From positions 14,858,715-14,922,714 of the forward strand of contig OX393574.1 in the NCBI GenBank assembly GCA_947652115.1: DNA of 64,000 nt. Reading direction: 5' to 3'. Under the pieces are notes generated by a model. The model did no database searches, was not told the DNA's origin, and saw nothing but the letters and a program-made list of their open reading frames with translations. A program made the position numbers and the translations under genes. Positions 25,801-37,800 of the stretch are shown one piece after another. Position 1 is the stretch's first letter, and each line of letters starts with the position of its first letter. Source of the DNA: Blastomussa wellsi (taxonomy: Eukaryota > Cnidaria > Anthozoa > Scleractinia > Plerogyridae).

Positions 25801-28800
25801 TTTTAGGAGGCTGTCAGAGATTGAACTGGATTACTCCAGAAATTTAGAAAGACTTTCAAGGATGTATTTGGACAAACTCCAACGGCATAGAACGCAAAGG
25901 TGAAATGAGTACATCTAATTAATTTTCAGTTAATAAATTTGTACTGTCAGTTGTGATTAATATCTTTTGAATTTCAACAACATTAACAGTTATATTGACA
26001 GTTTACGTATTGTTAATAATTTTTCATCACTCACTTTTTTCTTAATATAATGTTTACTTACTGGCTTATTGTCTAGTGACTTGCCAGCCAAAATGATTTT
26101 TTCACCAGTCAGATACTGATTTCCAAAGTGGCTGGTAGGAATGCCAAAACTGGAAGCCAAACGTCATATTTACCACATAGTCTTTGTCAAGCATGCTTTT
26201 GATAGTTTTGAGCCCTGTAAAAAGGGCCTTCAGATTGTTCCAAGTTACAGGTGACCTTCAAAATATGTTTCTATCTATGTTCCTATCCTAGGTAATACAT
26301 TTATGTTATTGTTAAGTTTCTTTTTGCTTTTATTCAGGAAAGAGAAAGGAACTACGCTGGATTTATGGCAGCAAGTCCTTCTTGAAACCAAAAACAAATC
26401 TAAGATGCATCAAGGCCTTAGTGAAAATGTTGCCAACAACATTGTTAATAGATTTATGATTATCAGTGACGACTGTCAGAGAATATCTAAAAAGGTACAT
26501 AGGCAATTTTATTTAAAACAAGTCTGCATATAATTTAAACGCCTAGTGGCCCATCGGGCTGGAGCTTATCCCATTTTCCTTAGCATGAGTTGGCTAGGAG
26601 TATTTCTCCTCTCCCCTAGGATGAAATGCTAGTCCATCGTAGGGTTACCCCAGGCCAGCATTAAATTCGCAGGTATTAAATGCACCTGTCATGGATGGAG
26701 AGAGGCACACTATGAGAACTTGCCCGAGAACATAACACCTCGGATTGCCCGATCCTTAACTATTAGGCCACCTGTTGTTCAGTTTTTTCAATAAATATTT
26801 TGGATCAAAAGTAGCCAACTTTTCTGAGCAAAGTAGAGAAAAGTAGCCAACTCTTTTCATTGGCAGCCTGTGCTCATTGAAAGCACTGGTATCCCATACT
26901 TTCATTGTTTAATTATGCCAAAATTGCAGAATTAATCTTAAGTTTTGTTTGTTCAAACAACTGGAAATTGTTCAGCGAATGAATGTTGCTGTGTTTCTCA
27001 ATGGGTGAGAGAAGGGGTCAGTTTAAGTACATGTACCATTCAAGGTTTTTAAGGCATGATATTTATTTGCAGTGCCGAGAGACGGCAACCACTCTGCAGG
27101 AAGAGCTCCTCAAATCAGTCCAAGAACTTCACAGGGTAATGGAAGTTGCACCAATAATTGTGATTGCCAGTTCTTAATTTATTAACTTACAGTTTTCTAA
27201 TTTGTCACGTGTACATTTATGTAAATTATGCACTAAATAGTTGTTGGGTTTAGTCTAGTTGTTATGCAAAGGGTTTTGATCTTTTTGGACTTTTGGCACA
27301 GCGGTGAGAGCACTCGCCTTCCACCAATGTGGCCTGGGTTCAATTCTGGCTCAGTGCCATTTGTGGGTCGAGTTTGTTGTGTCCAAGTGTTTTGCGCTGG
27401 GTTTTTCTCCCTCCTCAAAAACTAACATTCCTGGATAAAGGACCTGCATGAAAACCAGAGCCAGCTTCCTCTCAATTATCATTATTTATATGTTCATTGT
27501 GTAATTCATTTTTCTGAGCTAGTTGTTGCTCGGCTCCACCAATCCTTAAGGCACCAGCTCCCAAGCTCATCTATTGGCGATGAGTTTAATTAATAATTTA
27601 TATTGTTTGTAGAGACTACATCGATATCACACCATGGCTGTTGAAAGCAAAACAGCAGAGCAGAAACTTCAAAAAATGGAAGATTCACGGCGAAAGAATG
27701 AGAAAATGGCCAAGCAAGTGGAAAAGGTAACACATCAAATGAAAATAATGTTTTGTGGGGTATTAACTTGATTTGAATTTTTATTTTCATTCTTTTTTGT
27801 GCAGCATCAGCAAAAATTTACAGAATGCAAAAAGAAATCTGTGAAAGCAAAGAATGATTATGTGCTATCGCTGGAGTCTACAAACCGCTTCTTGGAAAAT
27901 TATTACAATGGGTTTCTCAGCACTTTAATAGACGTAAGTATTGTTAACCACAATACATAAATTATTTATTAGTTTATTAATTTAAACCTGAATTTAATAA
28001 ACAGCTATGCCGCCATTGCTTCTGTCTCACCTGGAAAGAAAGAAAAAAAACATGATGTGACGGGAAACAAACCCATGTCTGCTTGCAAACTTGTCGGCAT
28101 GGTGACTACTGCACTAGTTACCAAGGCAACCATGCTGGAAATGTAGCTTATTAAGTGGCACATAGTCCCTGTCTGGGCCATACCTTTGTTTTGTAAGACA
28201 TCCTCTTCGACCCTTGTGGTTGATAACTTAGGCAACAGCAATCTCTCTCCATAATTTGTGCATTGTGTTGTACCTCACCCCATGTGTGTTCCACCTAGCT
28301 GTGTTTGATTACGACAGTTCAGCACCGGGTTGTGTTTGGCTGAGCAGTTTTCCTTTTTCCAGGGCTAATCGTTTTACTCTGAAATAATTCGCCATGTGTT
28401 TCTTAATTTTCTTTTAATCAACATGTAAAATTGACACAGGGTTTTGACTACAATTACCACGACTCTTTCAAGCGAGGAGTTGAAGCATATGTGACAGCAG
28501 AATCTAACCTTGCCAGTGCAACAATTCAATCTGCCGACTGTGTTCGTGGAGCAAAACTCTTTGTTGAACCCGACAAAGACAAGCAGTACTTCTTTGAGGA
28601 CAATCAGGGAACTGCAGCACTTCCATTTAAATTTGCTTATTTACCCCACATTGATGAAGAGGTGGGTATCTTCACTCAACTTGCTTCACACCCAGCTACA
28701 CATCCAGTCGTCATTTTTACTTAGGAGTGCCATTTTCTCTAATCAAATTATGATCTGCATTCCTTGGGAGAAAGTTGATCTGGAAGGGGTCTTTGTGTGA

Positions 28801-31800
28801 CAGACAGACAGACAGACATGTTTTGAGTGTTTGTGTGTGTGTGTGGAGAGGGGAGGGGGGTGGCAGGGGCAAGGGGGGCAAATCGGATCCTGCTGCTGCC
28901 ACTTCTACTACTATTTACTCATTGCCATGGAAAATGTGTCATTTATGTGTGCCACAGGGTAAACGCAGACTACCTCAACTTGTTTTGGTTTTACCATGCC
29001 GCATGAGAAATTCACTGTTTATTTTTATTAACAGTTGAATCAGGTCTCGCCTCAGCAGACGGATGTGATAGAACACCATTGTAAAGTGTATGAGAGACTC
29101 CAGAAAATCAAGGCAGAAACAGAAGAGGTTGGTGTTAATAATTGTTCTAATCTTTCCACAATGCTTGAAGCATGAAGAAAAGTTTAGTTTAGCAGAAATC
29201 CAAGCAGGATACAATAATGTACACATGGCTTTCTTTGTTGTTGAGTGTTGTTCATTACATGATTATGCTACGTGTAAGTTGGATAGTTGAATTGTGATTT
29301 CTGCTTTGTAACTTAGGGCACATTTTTTATTCACAATTCCACAATGTAGAATAAGAATGGTTGGTACAGAATGCGTGGAATAATTCGGATTGCCTGCATT
29401 AAAAAACGCCTGTTGAGATGTGCAGTCCTGGCACGAGTAAACATTACATAACAAATATGGCAGCCAACGAAGAGGCTGCCATTGCAGCCATTATTGCAGA
29501 AATTTTTGTTCTTGATAACGAAAGGGAAAAAGTATTGAGACTATTTTTGGACTTGACAAATGTTTTGGCAGTGTTCTTCATACACAATGTAAAGAAAAGG
29601 AGACACGTCACTTTCTTGAAGGAAACATCACTGGAAAACACCTCATACTTTTGGTACAAAGAAATAAGAGGCAATGTTTCATTGTGTCCAAAAGTGTAGC
29701 CTGATGTTTTCTCCGGTAGGTCCGATAGGAACGCGTTTGAATCTGGAGTGCTCATATCACATGGCGTTAAATGCAGGAATGGCTCCGGGACACTTAGATT
29801 TTTTTAGACTTCGATTTTTTCGTCTAATAAAGAGAAAAAAACAAAGTCAATTATAAAAGCACAGAGGTGGAATCGATCCCGAGTCACCCATAGCACGAGC
29901 TATTCCTACTAACCACTACACTACCGAGGCCCGGCTGCTGAACACCGAAAATTTTAAGATTTTATCGTGTTACCCTTACCATTCTTGAGAGCTAACCGCA
30001 TAACCGCAGTGCTTAGTAGGCTAACCGGAATGCAAAAGTAGGCTAACCGGATTGCTTAATAGGCTAACCGCAGTGCTCAGTAGGCTAACAGGATTGCTTA
30101 GTAGGCTAACCGCAGTGTTACAATAGGCTAACCAGGGTGATTTTGTACTCTAATTTAGCTAACCAAACTCGTTCACAGTGCATTCCGAGCCCGGAGCCAT
30201 TCCTGCAACCGCCACTCTCATATCGCTTTCTGCCATCTTGGATTTTCATTCGCACAGAATGGATAGAATGGCATTCTGTCCATTCTGGAATAGGAATGCC
30301 GAATTAAACTCATCAACAATAGATGAGCGTGGGCGCTGGTGTCTCAAGGTTGGTGGAGCCGGGCCAAGCTAGCGAGGAAGGAGGTAACCATGGCAACCCG
30401 GAAGCGGCCACCACCCACCAAGAGGCACCGTCACACTGAAGGACTCAGTGGAATACTTACCGACCACACAAGGCTGGAACCAACCCACGGGCGGGTGGGA
30501 AGGGCGAAAATAGCAAACTGGCGAGCGTGAAGGCTAGCTAAACTGACACGTGCAAGCACCAGACTGCGTGTAAGGGACACCAAGTGCCCCTGCTAGAGCT
30601 TGGGCCACCCCAAGCTTTGGGCGCCCGCGAATCAGCTGCGAATGTAACTCGTGTGAGCACGAGGCTGCGTGTAGGGGTCACAAGGTGTCCCTGCGAAGAG
30701 CTTGGGCGTCCCCGAAGCTTGGGCGCCCGCGTACAGCAACGACTGCGTGTAGGCGTCACATATTATCCTGAATGTCGCTGGAACTGCAGGACAAGCTTTC
30801 TGCATCCACTAGGAGAGCATTGCTTTGAGGTTAACTTTGCCTAAATTACATTTAGCCACATTTAAACTCATCAACAATAGATGAGCGTGGGCGCTGGTGT
30901 CTCAAGGTTGGTGGAGCCGGGCCAAGCTAGCGAGGAAGGAGGTAACCATGGCAACCCGGAAGCGGCCACCACCCAGACCTCCGAATTACAAGGTGCTTGA
31001 AAAGGAGGGGCCAGCGGACGGGGAACGTGGGACCTCCGACTCCAAAAACCCCAAGCACCAAGCACCCACCCACCTTCGAGCAAGGCTAACACTTACCAAA
31101 TCATCCGGTAGGACGCTGCAACTAAACCCAGCTGTAACACGAGTCCTGGGAAACTATTTGCATACTCTCACGGCAACCTTCCAGCCAGAAGACGGTTGCC
31201 TGGGTGAAGAACTGGCCATGACCACAATTAAGCCAGACGATTGGATAGACCAGCGAGCGCCTCGGAAGGGGTTCTGATATACAACTGATAAGCATTACTG
31301 GTCCAGCGGCCCAACTAGAATTTTATTATGATGAAACAACCACGAAAATATAACATGAACGAGCGATTCGGCCAACAATGAAGCCAGGACTGAGCTCAGG
31401 AGAAACTGGAAATAACCTATGGGCACCTAAGCCTAGTAGGAGCACAGACAAAAACTGCCTAACAAAGGCAGCGGAGCAATGAAACTTAGACTAAAAGTGT
31501 TATTAAAATTGTTCCTGAGAAGCACCGAAGCAAGGGCCACTGGGTGACGGCCAGGATAGGCGCCTACAGATCATCTCTCACGACGACTGGCTTTGGAGGA
31601 AGAGGAGGATGTGGCTGGTGGGGACTTAGACTTGCGCCTACGGTCTGTGCTTGATGATGACTCGGTACGCAGGGAGCACTCAACGAAGCGATGGGAGCCC
31701 GCGCAGATGCTGCACCGATGGGCGAATCTGCAATGAGAGTACTGCGAAGAGCAGCGACCACGGTTCCAAGATCTGCAGATTACTTGAGATGCAGGCGTTC

Positions 31801-34800
31801 CTGAAGCTTCAAGCGAATCAGAGGCCGAACCACCAGAACCAGGGCGCACTGAAGTCCCGGCTGTATGGAAGTTGAACAGTTCAGAGTTCATTGAGGACCA
31901 GTCCACGAGTTTTGAGGCGGCAGCGTACTGGCGAAACGCAATATCATAACTACGCCACGCACGGCCGCTAAAGTGGCGATGGGTGCGTAGAATTAAGAGC
32001 TTGTACGTGGTTAAGTCTTTCCAGCGATGGGGGAAGTAAGAAGTCAGGATCAGACAATAAATTGTAAAGGTCTCCGACCACGCGGCAATATCTTCGACCT
32101 TGCGGCGATTCTTTTTGGCAGCAGGGGTAACGAGCAAATGGCCATCGAAGTACGCACGTGACTCCGTTCGGAAAGGTTTGCAGGGAGCAAATCGTCCAGG
32201 TCAACGTACTTGCCTGCGATAATCTGGCTGACCAACTTGGCAGGGACTGGAGGAAAGCCAGGAGGAAGCACGAACTCTTGTTGAAAAGACGGGAGAACGC
32301 CAGGAGTCGAAACGACCGGACACGTGGGCAGCGAAGGCAAAGCGCTCACATGCATAGTGATCGCAGGGCTTGGAATTGCCGAGCGAGGCGTAGCAAACGT
32401 TGAAACAAAATAGGGAACAGAAAATGCTGGCCTACCTTGAGATGGGACTGGTACTATGCTTGGACTTGAGTAGATGCCGGGGTTTCCGGACGCCAAAAAG
32501 GCTGATGCCCGATGGTCGAGGCCAGTGCATGTCGGAACGCCCCCAAACGTCGAAGGAACGTTCGCCATTGCCGGCAAAGAAGCCGCTGGAAGGCTCTGCG
32601 AAACTTGTAAACTGCTACTGGGCGACGGCAGGCTATTCTCGGCTGCAAGTGCCGCGCGAACAGCGTTTGCAACGGCTGCCACGAAGGTCGGATCGATCGG
32701 CGTGGAGACCGACAGAGAGGAAGACATGGCGTTCGCTGCAGTTGACACAGCTAGCGAAGAAGATGGCGGAGTCGGCCCAGAACTCGAAGGCTCGAAGACA
32801 CTGGCCGAAAGGCTGTTGTTGGTTTGCCTAGTCGAGACTCCGTCCAAAGCCATGGCGAACAAGAAGAGCGAAGCGAACAGCGAACGAAGATTGTGAACGA
32901 CAGCGAAAATAGCAAACTGGCGAGCGTGAAGGCTAGCTAAACTGACACGTGCAAGCACCAGACTGCGTGTAAGGGACACCAAGTGCCCCTGCTAGAGCTT
33001 GGGCCACCCCAAGCTTTGGGCGCCCGCGAATCAGCTGCGAATGTAACTCGTGTGAGCACGAGGCTGCGTGTAGGGGTCACAAGGTGTCCCTGCGAAGAGC
33101 TTGGGCGTCCCCGAAGCTTGGGCGCCCGCGTACAGCAACGACTGCATGTAGGCGTCACATATTATCCTGAATGTCGCTGGAACTGCAGGACAAGCTTTCT
33201 GCATCCACTAGGAGAGCATTGCTTTGAGGTTAACTTTGCCTAAATTACATTTAGCCACATTAAAAGAATGCGTGCATTTCACATTATAGCCATTCTCATT
33301 CCAGAATCATGAATAAAAAAATGCTCTCTTAAATCAGTTATGGTTTCTTCAGACATTTTATGAGAAAAAGTGACACAATACAAGTCTTCGGATAGAGTAA
33401 AATGTAAAATTTAAGCGAATAAAATCAGTTAAAATCGTGATATTTTTGGGGCTAGCTCCTCAGAGATATGGGCTAGTAAGACAAAATTACAGCTTGCCTT
33501 AAGGGCAAGCCAAGATTCTGAATTTTGCCTCACCCTGCATGCTACTCATAGCTTGCTACATTGCTGATTGTTTATTGTACTCTTGAAGTATTTTGGCACT
33601 AGTCCGCACAGAGACTGATCACAGTCTTAAGTTTTGTTTGAAGCCAGTGAAACATTAATTAAAACAATGTCTATTTTGAACCAACAGATCGATAAGACTG
33701 CCGAAGCCACATCAGATGCACTAGGTGAGATGTATCGGCAGTGGGACAATGAAATGATGAGACTGGCTAACGGAGAAGTAGATTCCGTCAGTGGAACTGC
33801 AAGCTGTCAGTCAATCAAGAACAGCAGTGAAGACTTAGAAATGTATTATATTGCGGTACGTAAACACGCACACGTGTCTATAGATCCGCTGTATGTCTGT
33901 GCAATTTTTTTTTTGGCAGATGTTTGACATGTTTTTAGCTGGTTTAACTTTTTTACATTTGGGATGTGCGATGGCCTAATGTTTAGTGTGCTGAACTCTG
34001 AATTGAGTGGTCCAGATTGGATATTCCTGGCTGGGGTCAATTTGTTGAATTCTTCAGCAAACACGTACATGCAAGTGGTGCCTCTATACGTCCTGGTGCT
34101 CAGGCATGCAATGCTGGATGATGACTCTGCGGTCGACTAGCGTGTCATCTGACAGAGGGGAGTAGAAATACTACTAGTTGTTGAATACTACAGAAATCAG
34201 GATAAGTTCCTGCCTGATGAGAAAATTTACCTTGCCTCTGCCTTAATTCTGGCTTGGGTTTTAGTGGGTTGACATTTCATGTAACTTTTGGCATTGATCG
34301 TGCCGCAGCATTTTTTATGACAAATTTCTTAAAATGTATTGACAATTTAATATTATATATTAATTTTTTGCCATTTTTTTTTTCAGAAAATGAGAGAGCT
34401 CATTCTCACCAGTAGCTTAAAAGTCAGAATGGAAGCTGAAAATGACATGCTGACGATAACTCTAGGTTGGTAACAATGCATTGATTTCTATCAGCATTGA
34501 CTGCTACTCAATCCAGCTGTCTACTTCACCGACATTTTATTGAAACCCATATGTACATGCATTTCCATGAAATTGATACTCAACCCGTTGAATCAAACTC
34601 CTTCATAAGCAGCTGGCTTCCATCAATCAAAATTATTTTTTTTCATAGTGACCTTAAATATGGAAGGTTTTGTTAGACGCCTTCTAAGGGTTTTATTAAA
34701 CAAATGCCGCCGATATAAGCTCATTAATAAGTTTTGATTGATGGTCGCACATCACTGAATTTAGGGGTAAGGAAGAGGAAGAAGGGGTAAGGAAGGGGTA

Positions 34801-37800
34801 AGGAAGAGGAAATTCTTGAATCTATTGTGAGCTAAAACTTACAAAAGCATGTTTTTGATTTTCCTTCAAAACAAGCCAAGCAGAAAGAACTTGACAAAGT
34901 TGATTTCTAGGCGAGAAAGGCATGAATTTGAGAAAAAAGCAATCAGAGTGATGATAATAATGACTGTAAAAAAATGAATCCAGGAAATAAAAATCTAAGA
35001 GGGTTTGAAATTAATGCTCACAAACTTGCAAAATGCGAGACGTTTCTTGGGATTTGCGAGTAAAAAATATATCCACTAGCAAACATTTGCGAGCAAGAAT
35101 CATTCCTGTCCCCAAAACATTTCAAGAAAGCTGTTCGAGTTGAGCTTCATGTCAAGAAATTCGAAAGAAAGTACCGGTATGAACAAACTCTTTTATTTAC
35201 CTTTTCAGCTCATTACTTCAAAAGTACAATAAGAATTTTAATTTTTACATAAAAAAAACTTGCTAGTTGGCTCGCCAATTTCTTAGCAGGAAAAATTGTC
35301 GCTAGCAAGAACCTTTGCTAGTGGGCTAAAAAGTTAAGTTCAAGCCCTGATCTTCAGAACTGTTTTTGTGTTTTAGGTGAAGTAACACCAGACATTGTTG
35401 GAGCCAGGTACTAAATAAAATTAGAATTGTGAACATTTTCGTTTTTTTTTTTCTGTTTTCTTGTTTGTGTTTTCAATGTCTTCTAAAGGTGCACATGTAT
35501 GAAAGATACAAAACTTTTCTGAAGAAGAAATTCAATATTGTAACGAAAGAAGAAATGTCGTTAATTAAGAACTCTTTCTTGCAGGCTCAAGAGGCCACAT
35601 TTAGACATGACATCCAAGGAGGCTTCTGCCATCCTTGACTCTGTGCAAAAGAAGACCAAAGTGTTTGGCTGCAATTTAGAAAATTATCTTAAAGTGAGTG
35701 TTTACATGATTTTTATAGTCGGAGATGTAAGTTATCTTCCTTGTTAGCACTGCCTGTTCATTCATTCTGTAGTTTCCAACTCTGTAGCAGAAAAAGACTT
35801 CCTCTTTTCCTAGATGGTGCTAATTTATTACAGGTTAATTATTCCAAATGCATAGATAATTATCCCCAATGTGTTTAATTACAGATTACAGGAAGAGAAA
35901 TTCCTGAAGTTATAGAAAGTTGTGTGAAGTTTATTAAACGGTTTGGTGAGTAGATTCATTTGATTGTCTTTCATTTAATTCTTTTTTGGGCCTTTGAAGT
36001 CAGGGATGATGTCGAGACGCTGAATTTCCTTGAAGTTTTCTGGATGTGCTTCAAGTTCAGGTTTTGTATCTCTAGGGGAATTTCTGAATTTCAACGTAAA
36101 AAACAGCTTCGCTACTGAAATCGAGCGATATTATTACTTTACATGACTGGAAACTCTGATTCAAAACCGGATTCTGATTTTAAGGATAAAACTTTGCAGT
36201 ATTTTCATGTTGTCATCACCATCGCCAAAGTCGTCGTCATTGTCGTTGTTGTCATCATCATCATCATCTTCATCATGTAATCTTTGTTGACATGCTCACT
36301 CGTTATTTGTTTCTACAAGTATGGTTAAAAAAGACAGTTATACGTCCTTGACAAGTCGCACCTCTTCTTACAGTTTTTTAAGCCTCTCATGATACCAGTG
36401 TTGAGTCTCTCGTGACAAAAGTCTCGTCTCAAGAGACGCGAATCTCATCTCTCTCGAGGTTGGCAATTTACTTTTGAACGGTACTGCAGACAATTCCACA
36501 CTTGATGACTTAGCTTATTGTAGCATGTCATACTGGTCGGTGCTTGGTTTTGACTTTTGGTGCGAAAGTGACAATCAATCTGAACCAGAGAGTCTGTACT
36601 CTGCTGCTATGACACCAGTGTTCTGTGTTCTGCTGTTAATGGTATTTTAATTCTTTGCAGGTCTGGTCCACCAAGGAATATTTCGATTATCGGGATCCAC
36701 AACGGAAATTAATGACATGAAGCAGTTGTTTGAAAATGGTAAATATTATTAGGCAAAAAAGAAAGATGAGTTTTGGCCCTTTTTGGCAAAATTCATCTTA
36801 ATTTAACCCTGTAAATACGGGTAAGTTACAAATGTCATGTTATATTCAGGGTATTGAACATCAACATGGTTGCCACAGGTCAGGAAATGGTCAGAAAAAA
36901 ATCTTCAGGGTCAGGGAAAAAGTATTCCAGGTCAGGGAAAAGTCAGGGAATTTCATTTTGAGTCAGGGAAAGTTTTAGTCTTTAAGAGAAGTCAGGGAAA
37001 AGTGAAATTTTAAGAGTACTTATTTATTTTTTGCCAATTCAGCGATGTTTTGGTGTAATAAATGGGTGGAGAGGTTGGCTGTGAGAGGACTAATTTGAGA
37101 TTTTTTTTTTAATTTAGTTGGTCGGGGGAATTTTACATTTGTCAGGGAAACGTCAGGTGTGGCAACCATAATCAGTCAGTGGCCGGTTTCACATAAAAGA
37201 TTGTTCGTTATTATTTTGTTGGTTGTACAATATTTAATGTCTATATTCAGTAGTTTATAACTGTAAGAATTGTGTTTTTAGGTCGGGATCCGTTAGCAGG
37301 TTTGAACCACTGGAAAGATATCAACGCTGTTGCCGGATTGCTCAGGGTTTACTTCAGAGAACTTGAAGACCCTCTCTTCCCCAGTTCACATTATCAAGAA
37401 TTCATCAAAGCGAGCCGTAAGTATCACATTGTAGGTAATACCTACTGTTAGGATGGCTTCTGAACCAAATTAAAGATAAACGCGTATGGCCTGGAAATCA
37501 CAACAAAACCGATCAAGACTTGAAGCAAAAACATTTGATACAAACACAGGCGTCTGTGGTACAAAAATGCCGGAAATCGTGCAGCCAGTGCAAAGCGTGT
37601 GAAAGCGTGCAACCCATAGGAGTACGGGCCGGTGGGGGGGGGGGGGGCAGATTTTTTGGGCAGCAAGAGAAATTTAGGCACAGTAACTTGGGATAATGTT
37701 TTGGGCAAATAGTTCATGGTTTTTATTGTCAACATTTGGGATATAGCGTATGGAAATAAAGATTTATTTCTGTATATAGGTCTATTCATACTAGTCTTTT

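Larger units (their letters stand above)
30304..33261 (-). mobile_element. Ngaro/PAT-like tyrosine-recombinase retroelement, gag-only
   Basis: In minus-strand order the element reads A1 (33261-32903), gag region, B1 (30975-30862), A2 (30862-30504), short link, B2 (30417-30304). A1/A2 are 359 bases each with a single mismatch seen (30747 versus 33146). B1/B2 are 114 bases each and look identical. This A-internal-B-A-B order is the split-direct-repeat plan of Ngaro and PAT elements of the DIRS order. Reverse transcriptase, RNase H and tyrosine recombinase are absent: only about 600 bases separate the gag stop from B1. It is thus a non-autonomous or internally deleted copy. The near-identical repeats suggest a recent insertion. 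It lies antisense in the 4.6-kb SRGAP intron. Confidence 0.8.

Noticed and set aside
29859..29930. Functional tRNA gene
   Set aside because: The anticodon loop would have 4 bases and the acceptor stem does not pair.
29990..30145. CRISPR-like array
   Set aside because: The repeat unit is about 11 bases with repetitive spacers in an animal genome; it is a minisatellite.
30538..31092. Paired open frames repeated at 32937-33243
   Set aside because: They fall in the A repeats of the Ngaro-like element, open on both strands because of base composition, and have no conserved domain.
30304..33261. LTR retrotransposon
   Set aside because: The repeats are in A-B-A-B order rather than two equal terminal repeats, and no TG...CA ends or tRNA primer site were seen.
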